Source: Gallaecimonas pentaromativorans
Lineage (GTDB): Bacteria; Pseudomonadota; Gammaproteobacteria; Enterobacterales; Gallaecimonadaceae
NCBI RefSeq assembly: GCF_003751625.1
Contig: NZ_RJUL01000001.1
Location: 50,253 to 114,252 of the forward strand
Direction: 5' to 3'
Length of the DNA: 64,000 bases
Under the pieces are notes generated by a model, which did no database searches, was not told where the DNA came from, and was given only the letters and a program-made list of their open reading frames with translations. Positions within the stretch are counted from its first letter, which is position 1. Each line of letters begins with the position of its first letter. Both the position numbers and the translations under genes were made by a program. Below, piece by piece: positions 25,322 through 33,731 of the stretch.

Positions 25322-26797
25322 CTACGTTCGCTCGCTGCTCTTTTGCTGCTCCCAAACTCCGGGGGCGAGCTTGGGTTTGAGCTCGGGGAATTTACGCAAA
25401 TCAAAGAACGGCGTCTTACCGGCGGCGCGCTGGCAGTTGTAGTCTCTGGCCACCTTGAAGGCGATGTTGGACAGCAGCAAGATGGCAATGAGGTTAACGA
25501 TGGCCATCAGCGCCATGGCGAGGTTGGCCATGTCCCAGACGATTTGCAGCTTGGCCACGGCGCCAAACATCACCATGCACAGCCCCAGCACCCGGTAGAT
25601 GCGGATGGCGGTGTCGGAGTCCTTGAGGAAATCGACGTTGATTTCGGCGTAGTAGAAGTTGGCCATGATCGAGGTAAAAGCGAAGAAGAACAGCGCAATG
25701 GCCACAAAGCCGTTACCCCAGCCGCCCACCTGGGAGCTGAGGGCCGCCTGGGTCAGGCTGACCCCTTCCACGCCGCCGGTGATCTTGACCCCAGACAGCA
25801 AAATGATGGACGCAGTCGCGGTGCAGATAACCAGGGTATCCACAAAGACCCCCAGCATCTGCACGTAGCCTTGAGAGGCCGGGTGCGGCGGCGTAGGGGC
25901 GGCGGTGGCGGCGGCGTTGGGGGCGGAGCCCATGCCCGCTTCGTTGGAGAAAAGCCCCCGCTGAATGCCTTCCATCATCGCCTTGGCCACACCGTAACCG
26001 GCAAGGCCGCCAGCGGCCTGCTGGACCCCAAAGGCAGAGCCGATGATGAGCTTGAAGATGGCCGGCAGCTCAGAGATGTTCATGCCCACCACAATCAGCG
26101 CCACCGCCAGGTAGCCAAGGGCCATAAAGGGCACCACCACTTCGGCGACGCTGGCAATCACCCTAAGGCCGCCAAACACCACCAGGGCGGTGAGCAGCAC
26201 GGTGGCCACGCCGGTTATCCAGCGCGGCACCGAGAAGGCCGATTCCACCGCCTCGGAGATGGAGTTGGACTGCACGGCGCAGAACACCAGGCCGAAGGCC
26301 AAAATCAGGCACAGCGAGAACACAATGCCCATCCAGCGGGCCTTAAGGCCAAACTGCATGTAATAGGCCGGGCCGCCACGGAAGTTACCGTGCTTGTCCT
26401 TGACCTTGAACACCTGAGCCAGGGTGCTTTCCACAAAGCTGGTGCTCATGCCGATAAAGGCAATCAGCCACATCCAGAAGATGGCGCCGGGGCCGCCGGC
26501 GGTCAGCGCCACCGCCACACCGGCCAGGTTGCCGGTACCGACCCGGGCGGCAAGAGAAGTACAGAGCGCCTGGAAGGAGGACACGCCGCTGCTGTCGCCC
26601 TGGCGGGAGTTTTTCAGCACCGAGAACATGTGGCCAAAATGGCGCACCTGAATGAATTTCAGACGAAGCGTAAAGTACAGACCGGCACCGATCAGCAGGT
26701 AGATCAATACCGATCCCCACAGCAATCCATTGAGCCAGTCCACAGCGGCACTGAAATAGGAGAAGAGCAGTGCCCAGATATCTTGGTTTTCTTTCAT
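25322..26797 (-). CDS. Sodium:alanine/glycine symporter (AGCS family)
   Basis: 491 residues from ATG 26797 (MKENQDIWALLF), preferred over a far-upstream start that would add an unlike hydrophilic leader; no strong ribosome-binding site is seen. About eleven transmembrane helices. The AGCS signature is visible as GTGNLAGVAVALTAGGPGAIFWMWLIAFIGMSTSFVE and later GLFSNEAGMGSAPNAAATA. Family members import D/L-alanine or glycine with sodium. The substrate is inferred from the family. Confidence 0.92.
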   Translation of the reverse strand: MKENQDIWALLFSYFSAAVDWLNGLLWGSVLIYLLIGAGLYFTLRLKFIQVRHFGHMFSVLKNSRQGDSSGVSSFQALCTSLAARVGTGNLAGVAVALTAGGPGAIFWMWLIAFIGMSTSFVESTLAQVFKVKDKHGNFRGGPAYYMQFGLKARWMGIVFSLCLILAFGLVFCAVQSNSISEAVESAFSVPRWITGVATVLLTALVVFGGLRVIASVAEVVVPFMALGYLAVALIVVGMNISELPAIFKLIIGSAFGVQQAAGGLAGYGVAKAMMEGIQRGLFSNEAGMGSAPNAAATAAPTPPHPASQGYVQMLGVFVDTLVICTATASIILLSGVKITGGVEGVSLTQAALSSQVGGWGNGFVAIALFFFAFTSIMANFYYAEINVDFLKDSDTAIRIYRVLGLCMVMFGAVAKLQIVWDMANLAMALMAIVNLIAILLLSNIAFKVARDYNCQRAAGKTPFFDLRKFPELKPKLAPGVWEQQKSSERT

Positions 26798-26981
26798 GGC
26801 TGTATTACTTGTTGGGGAACACGGGTTTTGGCCTATCGGCCGAAACAAAGAGCGGGAGTCTAGCACCGACCGCCAGGCGTCCATACCGCAAAAACGTGAC
26901 CTGTGCGACATTTAGAAACGCTTTTACCCATCTGCTCCCTTTCATATACTCTTGCCCTTCACCCGCATTGAAGGACCCGCC

Positions 26982-27896
26982 ATGTGGTTTAAAAACCTGA
27001 TGTTGTACCGCCTGACCAAGCCACTTGGGCTGGTGGGTGACACCTTTACTCAACGCCTGGCCGACAACCGCTTCACTCCCTGCGGCAGCCAGGACATCGC
27101 CCGCTATGGCTTTGTAAACCCGGTAACCCGCCGCGAAGAGGGCGAACTGGCCCACTTTGGCGACGGCTGCTGGCTGCTGTGTGTGCGCCAGGAAGAAAAA
27201 CTGCTGCCCGGCGGCGTGATCAAAGAGCTGCTGGACGAGAAAGTCGACGAAATTCAGCAGGCCCAGGGCCGCTCGGTGGGCCGCAAGGAAAAGCAAAGCA
27301 TGAAGGAAGAGATCGTCACCGATCTGCTGCCTCGCGCCTTTGTCAAAAGCCGCTTTACCTACGCCTACATCAGCGAGAAACAAAACCTGGTGGTGGTGGA
27401 TTCATCCTCTGCTGCCCGCGCCGAAGAAGTGCTGGGGCTGCTGCGTAAATCCATCGGCTCGCTGCCGGTCACCCCGGTTACGGCGGCCACCCCGGTGGCG
27501 GTTAGCCTCACCGACTGGCTGAAAACCCAGGCGCCCAAGCCTTTTGAAGTGGAAGACGAAGCAGAGTTTAAATCCCTGCTCGAAGAAGGCGGCGTCATTC
27601 GCACCAAGAAACAGGCCCTGAACGACGACGAGATAAGCACCATCCTCGACAACCAGCGCATGGTCTCCAAGCTCGCCATCAACTACCCGGACAACCTGTC
27701 CTTCGTGCTGGACGAGAACCTGGGCATCAAACGCCTCAAGTTTGCCGATGTCTTGCGTGAAGAAAACGACGACATCGACGGCGCTGACCGCGTTGCCCGC
27801 CTGGACGCCGATTTCGTGCTGATGACCCGCACCTTCGAGCAGTTCATCCCCGAACTGCTGGCCGCCTTGGGCGGTGAGGCCGACCAGTTGGCGTAA
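26982..27896 (+). CDS. rdgC: Recombination-associated protein RdgC
   Basis: 304 residues from ATG 26982 (MWFKNLMLYRLTKPLGL) with AAGGA upstream; an ATG ten codons earlier is rejected by alignment to the family start. RdgC forms a ring-shaped dimer around double-stranded DNA and restrains RecA. Recognised blocks: FTPCGSQDIARYGFVNPV, LLDEKVDEIQQAQGRSVGRKEKQSMKEEIVTDLLPRAF, DEAEFKSLLEEGGVIRTKKQAL and DADFVLMTRTFEQFIPELLAALGGEA. Length is normal. Confidence 0.95.
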   Translation: MWFKNLMLYRLTKPLGLVGDTFTQRLADNRFTPCGSQDIARYGFVNPVTRREEGELAHFGDGCWLLCVRQEEKLLPGGVIKELLDEKVDEIQQAQGRSVGRKEKQSMKEEIVTDLLPRAFVKSRFTYAYISEKQNLVVVDSSSAARAEEVLGLLRKSIGSLPVTPVTAATPVAVSLTDWLKTQAPKPFEVEDEAEFKSLLEEGGVIRTKKQALNDDEISTILDNQRMVSKLAINYPDNLSFVLDENLGIKRLKFADVLREENDDIDGADRVARLDADFVLMTRTFEQFIPELLAALGGEADQLA

Positions 27897-27908
27897 CAAA
27901 AACCCATG

Positions 27909-27937
27909 AAAAAACGCGGTCTTGGCCGCGTTTTTTT
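27909..27937. terminator. Terminator between rdgC and the HDOD gene
   Basis: AAAAAACGCGG / CCGCGTTTTTTT with a six-base loop between converging genes. Confidence 0.88.
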
Positions 27938-28808
27938 ATAGGTCGAAGGCTTCTTTGAGTTCCGCCAAGGGCTCGGTAAACGCCGGGTCCTCAAAGTAAT
28001 CGGCCGAGGGGATCAGTCCCTTGGCCAGCGCCTCCTTGATTAAGGCATCGGTGTCGACGCCATAGCGCTGCAACAAGCCGCAGCTCAGCGCACCCAGGCG
28101 CACAAAGGTGGCGTAATCGGGCTCGGGGGCTTGGTAGTCCGGGTCCTTCCAGTGGCGCACCACTTTTAGCAGGTCTTCATTAAAGCCCCAGGAGCGCAGG
28201 ATATTGAGCCCTAGCGGCTGGGCCAGGCGGTTAAGCACCTTCTTCAGCAGATAAGGGCTGGTGACCGCGTCGGGCATCTGCTCGGCTTCGGCCAGGATGG
28301 GCAGCACCCCGATATTGTGGATAAGCCCCGCCAGTTGGGCGCCGTCCACCGTCAGTTGCCGGGGGTTGGCGCCGCCCCTTGCCAGATACGAACCCAGCAG
28401 CAGACAAGCAGCGCTGGACACCGACACGCTCTCTTCCCACTCGGTCATCATCACGTCCTCGATGATGGGGTGGGAGCAGATAAAGAGCTGCTGCATGGCA
28501 GCGGCGGTGACCATGGAGCGGATCTGGCGGGTGCCGATGCGGCCAAGGGCGCCCTGGATGGAGTCTACCGCTGCCACCCGCCGGTAATGGGCGGTGTTGG
28601 CCATGCGGATCACCCGGGCTGCCAGGGCCGGATCCTGGCGGATGATATCGGCCAGTTCGTCGAGGGCGATTTCGTCCTTTTCGGTGGCCGAGCGCACCTG
28701 CAGGGCCACTTCTGGCAGGGTGGGCAGGATCAGTGAGTCGTTCTTGATCTTGTGGATCAAGGATGCAAGCAAGTCGTTTTCATTGGCCATGGTTGTCGAG
28801 CCATTCAT
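27936..28808 (-). CDS. HDOD-domain signalling protein
   Basis: 290 residues; an in-frame ATG at 28790 is an equally possible start. The HDOD domain (about 20-220) is clear: LPTLPEVALQVRSATEKDEIALDELADIIRQDPALAARVIRMANTAHYRR, then IQGALGRIGTRQIRSMVTAAAM and GLIHNIGVLPILAEAEQ. HDOD proteins are HD-like but usually lack the full metal-binding set, and take part in regulatory or cyclic-di-GMP circuits. No attached GGDEF or EAL domain is present. Partner and output are unknown. Confidence 0.9.
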   Translation of the reverse strand: MNGSTTMANENDLLASLIHKIKNDSLILPTLPEVALQVRSATEKDEIALDELADIIRQDPALAARVIRMANTAHYRRVAAVDSIQGALGRIGTRQIRSMVTAAAMQQLFICSHPIIEDVMMTEWEESVSVSSAACLLLGSYLARGGANPRQLTVDGAQLAGLIHNIGVLPILAEAEQMPDAVTSPYLLKKVLNRLAQPLGLNILRSWGFNEDLLKVVRHWKDPDYQAPEPDYATFVRLGALSCGLLQRYGVDTDALIKEALAKGLIPSADYFEDPAFTEPLAELKEAFDL

Positions 28809-28906
28809 CGTTATAGTGCCTAATCACTATACCTTAAGGCAGATCAATTTCATCCATGCAAAGCGGCGCTATGCTGCGCTCCCTTTAGCAGCCAGCCCAA
28901 TATTCC

Positions 28907-30190
28907 ATGCCAGCCCCAGAACTACTCTGCCCTGCCGGTAGCCTCAAGCACCTCGAATACGCCTTTGCCTATGGCGCCGACGCCGTTTATGCCGGCCTGC
29001 CCCGCTATTCGCTTAGGGTGCGCAACAACAGCTTTACCCCCGAGAACATCCAGCAGGGCATCGACCGCGCCCATCAGCTTGGCAAAAAGTTCTACCTGGT
29101 GGCCAACATCCAGCCCCACAACACCAAGGTGGATACCTTTATCCGCGACATGGCGCCGCTCATTGCCATGGGCCCTGACGCCCTTATCATGTCGGACCCC
29201 GGCCTTATCATGCTGGTGCGAAGCCATTTCCCGGACATGGCCATTCACCTGTCGGTGCAGGCCAACGCCATCAACTACGCCAGTGTCGACTTTTGGGCCC
29301 GCCAGGGCATAGCGCGGGTCATTCTCTCGCGGGAACTGTCCCTTGAGGAAATCGCCACTATTCGTGAGCGCTGCCCCGGCACCGAGTTGGAAGTCTTTGT
29401 GCACGGCGCCCTTTGCATGGCCTTTTCCGGGCGCTGCCTGCTGTCGGGCTACATCAACAAACGCGACCCCAACCAGGGCGCCTGCACCAACGCCTGCCGC
29501 TGGCAATACCAGGCCAGCGCTGCCTGTGAAGACCAAAACGGCGATGTGGTCAGCCGCGAGCCGCAGATCATGGTGGTTACCGAGCAAAGCCGCCCTAACG
29601 AGCCGATGGCCGCCGAAGAAGACGAACACGGCAGCTATATCTTTAATTCCAAGGATTTACGGGCGGTGGAGCATGTGCCAGCGCTGGTGGCCATGGGGGT
29701 GCATTCGCTGAAGATTGAAGGGCGCACCAAAAGCCACTATTACGTGGCCCGTACCGCCCAGATTTACCGCCAGGCCATCGACGATGCCGTGGCCGGCAAA
29801 CCCTTTGACGAGGGTTATCTGCAACAGCTCGAACACCTAGCCAACCGCGGCTACACCGAGGGCTTTTTGCGCCGCCATGGCCCGGCCAGCCTGCAAAACT
29901 ACCAAAGCGGCAAACCCGCCTCGCCTCACCAGTTTGTCGGGGAAGTGCTGGGCGAGCAGCAGCAGGACGGCAGTATCGATATCACCGTCAAAAACCGCTT
30001 TGCTCTGGGCGATAGCTTGCTGCTGGTCACCCCCAAGGGGAACTACCCGCTGCACCTTAAGGCCCTTTTTGACAAAAAAGGCCAGCCCATCACCGTGGCG
30101 CCCGGCGATGGCCATCAGGTCAAAGTGGTGCTGCCCCAGGCAATCGACTGCCGCCTGGGCCTGCTGGTCCGCCTGGGAGACACGCCGTGA
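28907..30190 (+). CDS. trhP: tRNA 5-hydroxyuridine synthesis protein TrhP (peptidase U32 family)
   Basis: 427 residues. TrhP (YegQ) is needed for hydroxylating U34 of several tRNAs to ho5U, using prephenate-derived chemistry and an iron-sulfur cluster. The protein aligns along most of its length with E. coli YegQ: ELLCPAGSLKHLEYAFAYGADAVYAGLPRYSLRVRNNSF, the U32 signature EVFVHGALCMAFSGRCLLSGYINKRDPNQGACTNACRW, and NSKDLRAVEHV / HSLKIEGRTKSHYYVARTAQ. Cys residues in the signature and in NACRW are candidate cluster ligands. The next gene, a ferredoxin, overlaps its stop by four bases. Confidence 0.93.
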   Translation: MPAPELLCPAGSLKHLEYAFAYGADAVYAGLPRYSLRVRNNSFTPENIQQGIDRAHQLGKKFYLVANIQPHNTKVDTFIRDMAPLIAMGPDALIMSDPGLIMLVRSHFPDMAIHLSVQANAINYASVDFWARQGIARVILSRELSLEEIATIRERCPGTELEVFVHGALCMAFSGRCLLSGYINKRDPNQGACTNACRWQYQASAACEDQNGDVVSREPQIMVVTEQSRPNEPMAAEEDEHGSYIFNSKDLRAVEHVPALVAMGVHSLKIEGRTKSHYYVARTAQIYRQAIDDAVAGKPFDEGYLQQLEHLANRGYTEGFLRRHGPASLQNYQSGKPASPHQFVGEVLGEQQQDGSIDITVKNRFALGDSLLLVTPKGNYPLHLKALFDKKGQPITVAPGDGHQVKVVLPQAIDCRLGLLVRLGDTP

Positions 30191-30426
30191 CCTTGAGCAT
30201 CGACAGCGATTGCATCAACTGCGATATGTGCGAGCCAGAGTGCCCCAACAAAGCCATCACCATGGGCCTTGCCATTTATGAAATCGACCCGGCCCGCTGC
30301 ACCGAGTGCGAAGGCCACTACCCTGAGCCCCAGTGCGTCAACGCCTGCCCCATCGATTGCATCAGCCAGGGAGAGGTTGAGAGTAAAGAGACGCTGCTGG
30401 CCCGCTTTGCCGCCCTTTGGGGCTAG
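30187..30426 (+). CDS. YfhL-type 2[4Fe-4S] ferredoxin
   Basis: 79 residues starting at GTG 30187, inside the trhP stop (GTGA). The first cluster motif is CINCDMCEPECP; the second is CTECEGHYPEPQCVNACP, with the long insertion between second and third Cys typical of YfhL/Alvin-type ferredoxins. Such ferredoxins have two low-potential clusters. Translational coupling to trhP suggests it passes electrons to, or helps mature, the tRNA hydroxylation system. That link is an inference from gene order. Confidence 0.9.
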   Translation: MTLSIDSDCINCDMCEPECPNKAITMGLAIYEIDPARCTECEGHYPEPQCVNACPIDCISQGEVESKETLLARFAALWG

Positions 30427-30548
30427 CCGTTATTTTGCGATCCCCGCCAAAGTCCCCCGCCGCTGCTCTTTACCCGGGCAGCGGCCCGTGGTTCACTTGC
30501 GCCCTTTGAAAAAAGAGCGCCCCGAGGGCCCTGAAAGGAAAGTCCAAC

Positions 30549-31928
30549 GTGGAAAAGGTGACAGCCGCAGACGCCCCCCAATTCAAAGGCTCCAGGCTTC
30601 GTAACTATCTGATGTTCCTTATCCCATCGCTGATTGGGATCGGCCTTTTCATGACCCCACTGCGCTACCAGGGCGACATCACCATCGCCATTGCGGTAGT
30701 GGCCAAGAGCTTTAAAGCGCTTTTAGAAGGGGTTATGCCCATCCTGCTGACCCTGATTGTCAGCCTCTCGGCCCTGGTTACCGTCTTTTGCCAGCTGTTC
30801 AAACCCGCCAAGGTGATGGCCAGCCCCTTTCTCAAGGGCCTGTTTTGCCCCAACTGGCTGTGGACATTGGTGCGGGTGATTGGCGCCGTGTTTGCGGTAC
30901 TGATTTATAGCGGCAAGGGCCCGGCCTACCTGCTGGACCCCAACACCGGCGGCCTGGTGTTTGGCGATTTGCTGCCAACCCTGTTCTCGGTATTTATCTT
31001 TGCCGGTTTGCTGCTGCCGCTGCTGCTGGATTTTGGCCTGCTCGAATTCGTCGGCACCCTGATGACCAAGGTAATGCGGCCGGTCTTCAAGCTGCCCGGG
31101 CGCAGCGCCGTGGACTGCTTTGCCTCCTGGCTGGGTGACGGCTCGGTGGGCATTCTCTTGACCGGCAAGCAATACGAAGGCGGCTTTTACACCCAAAAAG
31201 AAGCGGCCATCATCGGCACCACCTTCTCGGCGGTGTCCATCACCTTTTCCTTGGTAGTGCTGGCCCAGGTCAAACTGGAAGGCTACTTCCTGCCCTTTTA
31301 CGGCGCTATCTGCCTGGCCGGGGTGGTAGCCGCCATCGTGGTGCCGCGCCTGCCGCCCCTTCGCTGGAAGAAAGATCACTTTATCGGTGGCAGCCCCCGC
31401 ACCGGTGAAGAAGAAGCCATTCCCGGCCACCACGGCGTGATGAGCTTTGGCCTGGAGCGGGCCCTGCACCGCGCCGACAGCATCGAGAGCCTGAAAAAGC
31501 CCCTGGGCGACGGCATCAAAAACGCCCTAGACATGCTGCTGGGGGTGTTGCCGGTGGTGATGGCGGTGGGCACCATTGCGCTGCTTATCGCCGAGCACAC
31601 CCCGGTCTTTGGCTGGCTGGGTAAACCCTTTGTGCCCTACCTGGAACTCTTGGGCATTCCCGAAGCGGTGGCCGCCTCCAAAACGGTGATGGTGGGCTTT
31701 GCCGACATGTTCATCCCCTCGGTGCTCATTACCGGGGTAGACAACGAAATGACCCGCTTTGTAGTCGCGGCCATGTCGGTGACCCAGCTGATTTATCTCT
31801 CCGAAGTGGGCGCCCTGCTGCTGGGTAGCCGCATTCCGGTCAACTTTATCGAGCTGTTCGTTATCTTCATTCTGCGTACCCTGGTGACCCTGCCGGTGAT
31901 TGCCGCCGTGGCCCACTGGGTGTTCTAA
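30549..31928 (+). CDS. YjiH-family membrane protein (nucleoside-recognition/Gate domain)
   Basis: 459 residues from GTG 30549 behind GAAAGGAAAG. About ten hydrophobic segments. It resembles YjiH-family proteins, which carry two Gate (nucleoside recognition) halves: FASWLGDGSVGILLTGKQYEGGFYTQKEAAIIGTTFSAVSITFSLVVLAQV in the first half and KTVMVGFADMFIPSVLITGVDNEMTRFVVAAMSVTQLIYLSEVGALLLGS in the second. The substrate is unknown; relatives sit beside peptidase or nucleoside genes. It is followed by its own terminator. Confidence 0.85.
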   Translation: MEKVTAADAPQFKGSRLRNYLMFLIPSLIGIGLFMTPLRYQGDITIAIAVVAKSFKALLEGVMPILLTLIVSLSALVTVFCQLFKPAKVMASPFLKGLFCPNWLWTLVRVIGAVFAVLIYSGKGPAYLLDPNTGGLVFGDLLPTLFSVFIFAGLLLPLLLDFGLLEFVGTLMTKVMRPVFKLPGRSAVDCFASWLGDGSVGILLTGKQYEGGFYTQKEAAIIGTTFSAVSITFSLVVLAQVKLEGYFLPFYGAICLAGVVAAIVVPRLPPLRWKKDHFIGGSPRTGEEEAIPGHHGVMSFGLERALHRADSIESLKKPLGDGIKNALDMLLGVLPVVMAVGTIALLIAEHTPVFGWLGKPFVPYLELLGIPEAVAASKTVMVGFADMFIPSVLITGVDNEMTRFVVAAMSVTQLIYLSEVGALLLGSRIPVNFIELFVIFILRTLVTLPVIAAVAHWVF

Positions 31929-31947
31929 GCCCGCTTTACAGCCCCCC

Positions 31948-31976
31948 AAGGCGCCCCTATGATGGGCGCCTTCTTT
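31948..31976 (+). terminator. Terminator after the YjiH-type gene
   Basis: AAGGCGCCC / GGGCGCCTT stem, loop CTATGAT, then CTTTATT. Confidence 0.85.
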
Positions 31977-32003
31977 ATTGCACCCCTGATAAGGACATCC
32001 CCC

Positions 32004-32945
32004 ATGAGCAAAGTCATCAAAGGCGTTATCGCCGTTGCCGTTATCGGCGCCGTAGGCGTGCTGGGTACCAACTGGTACCTCGGCAAGCAACTCAAGGAAG
32101 CCATCGCCCAACAGCAGCAAGAACTCGCCATCCAGGGCATGGCCCTGAGCTACAGCGATGCCTCAGTCAACGCCCTGACCCACAGCTGGACAGTAAGCGG
32201 CATCAGCTTCAAAGGCCCCCAAGGCGATCTTTTCAAAGTGGCCGAAGTCAGCTCCAACAACTTCGACATGGACCAGGTGCAGCCCCACAGCCTGGCGGAA
32301 TTTTCTGGCCTGGAACTGAGCCCAGAGCTGCTGCAAGAGGCCCCAGCCGAGCTCAAGGATGCGCTGGGCAAGGTTAAGCTGCACGGCCGCCTGGAAAGCC
32401 ACTACGACGCCAGCAAAGGCACCTTTGAGTCCAGCACCCTGCTTGACGACAAATCCCTTGGCGAAGTGGAAATGCAGTTCAGCACTGCTGGCGCCACCCC
32501 CTTTATCGAGTTCGCCAACCAGTACAGCCAAAAGCTCAAGAACAACCCGCCCAAAGGCGCCAACGCCGAGCGTGAGCTACTGGGCCAGCTGATGCCCAAG
32601 CTTCAGCAAATGGCGATCAACAACGTCAGCCTGCGGGTAAAAGACGGCGGCCTGGTGGACTTGTTCTACCGCTTGCGCGCTGCCGATACCGGCCTCGATA
32701 AAACCCACCTTCAACAGCAGCTGGGCCAGCAGGTTGCCATGAACCCGCTGCTCACCGACGCCCAGCGCCAAACCCTGCAAGACTTCTTTCAGGGTGGCCA
32801 CGAGCTGACCATCAAGGCCAGCCCCAGTGAGCAGCTATCGGTCGGCGAGATGATGACCCCCGCCTTCCAGCAGCGCTTCAGTACCCCGCAGCAATTGCTG
32901 CACTTTCTTGGTCTGACCTTTAACGGTAACGGCTTCGAAGCTTAA
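32004..32945 (+). CDS. Hypothetical membrane-anchored periplasmic protein
   Basis: 313 residues from ATG 32004 behind AAGGA; an ATG at 31959 lies inside the preceding terminator and is rejected. One N-terminal helix (VIKGVIAVAVIGAVGVLGTNWYLG) anchors a periplasmic domain. The YLGKQLKEAI word after the helix resembles the start of DUF945 (YdgA-type) proteins, a weak match. The rest is acidic and Gln-rich with no motif I can name. It has its own terminator. Confidence 0.7.
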   Translation: MSKVIKGVIAVAVIGAVGVLGTNWYLGKQLKEAIAQQQQELAIQGMALSYSDASVNALTHSWTVSGISFKGPQGDLFKVAEVSSNNFDMDQVQPHSLAEFSGLELSPELLQEAPAELKDALGKVKLHGRLESHYDASKGTFESSTLLDDKSLGEVEMQFSTAGATPFIEFANQYSQKLKNNPPKGANAERELLGQLMPKLQQMAINNVSLRVKDGGLVDLFYRLRAADTGLDKTHLQQQLGQQVAMNPLLTDAQRQTLQDFFQGGHELTIKASPSEQLSVGEMMTPAFQQRFSTPQQLLHFLGLTFNGNGFEA

Positions 32946-32947
32946 TC

Positions 32948-32972
32948 AAAGGGCGCCAAATGGCGCCCTTTT
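32948..32972 (+). terminator. Terminator after the anchored protein gene
   Basis: AAAGGGCGCCA / TGGCGCCCTTTT with a two-base loop directly after the stop codon. Confidence 0.85.
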
Positions 32973-33026
32973 GGTAAGGGTTCATCCGGGGCGCCTATAG
33001 TCAGAGGCAGCAATAAGGAGGAACCC

Positions 33027-33587
33027 ATGGCATTACGTACCCTGACCGCCCCCCTGGGCTTGGCCCTGTTACTCTCGGCCTGCACCAGCACCGGTGACAC
33101 CCCGGCCGAGAAACGCCAGGCCGTACTGCAAATGCAGCAGCAAACCCTGGCAAGGCTCTATGCCAAGCATCCAGGGGCCCGCACTAAAATCGCCAACGCC
33201 TATGGCTACGGCGTTTTTGATTTGGCCAACCAGAACCTGATTTTGCTGTCCACCTCCGGTGGCTACGGCGTGCTTACCGACCAGGCTGGCCACCACACCT
33301 ACATGCGCATGGGCGGTGGCGGCATCGGTTTTGGGCTGGGGATCAAAGACTACAGCGAAGTGGTTATCTTCAAGCACAAAGCGGATTTCGAGCGCTTTCG
33401 CGACTTTGGCTGGGACGCCTCGGCCCAGGCCGAAGCCACCGCCAAGGCCAACGACAATGGCGGCGATGTAGCGGCGAACCAATCGGTGGATTTAGATGTC
33501 ACCACCTACCAGCTCACCGAGTCGGGCATTGCCTTGCAAGCCACCATTGGCGCCGCCAAATACTGGCGCTGGGACGAACTCAACTGA
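33027..33587 (+). CDS. SYLF (YSC84-like) lipoprotein
   Basis: 186 residues; ATG behind AAGGAGG. Lipobox LLLSAC puts the modified Cys at about residue 19. The YSC84/SYLF domain is visible: IANAYGYGVFDLANQNLILLSTSGGYGVLTD, MRMGGGGIGFGLGIKDYSEVVIFKHKADFERF, and a C-terminal GIALQATIGAAKYWRWDELN. In eukaryotes the domain binds phosphoinositides; bacterial exported forms have no established role. A short GC stem with a T-run follows (33590-33610). Confidence 0.88.
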   Translation: MALRTLTAPLGLALLLSACTSTGDTPAEKRQAVLQMQQQTLARLYAKHPGARTKIANAYGYGVFDLANQNLILLSTSGGYGVLTDQAGHHTYMRMGGGGIGFGLGIKDYSEVVIFKHKADFERFRDFGWDASAQAEATAKANDNGGDVAANQSVDLDVTTYQLTESGIALQATIGAAKYWRWDELN

Positions 33588-33589
33588 CA

Positions 33590-33610
33590 GGGGCCTTGGG
33601 GCCCTTTTTT
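33590..33610 (+). terminator. Weak terminator after the SYLF gene
   Basis: GGGCC / GGCCC, five pairs with a TTGG loop, followed by six T. Confidence 0.6.
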
Positions 33611-33670
33611 ATCGCCCCGGCTTTTGCCTTGGCAAAGCCCTCGGCTATATCAGTTAGGCGTTGAATATCT

Positions 33671-33697
33671 TAAAGTTCATGGCCGTTTAGCCGATAT
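33671..33697 (+). promoter_or_regulatory. Sigma-28 (FliA) promoter for the PAS chemotaxis receptor
   Basis: TAAAGTTC (33671-33678), exactly 11 bases, then GCCGATAT (33690-33697). This differs from the flagellar consensus TAAAGTTT-N11-GCCGATAA at only two positions. It lies 35 bases before the receptor start, so the gene should be late-flagellar. Confidence 0.88.
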
Positions 33698-33731
33698 TAG
33701 CCAATAGAACCTTTCCCAAGGAAGACAGCTT

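Noticed and set aside
25319-26863. 514-residue plus-strand open frame
   Set aside because: Antisense of the alanine symporter, His/Gly/Gln-rich, no domain.
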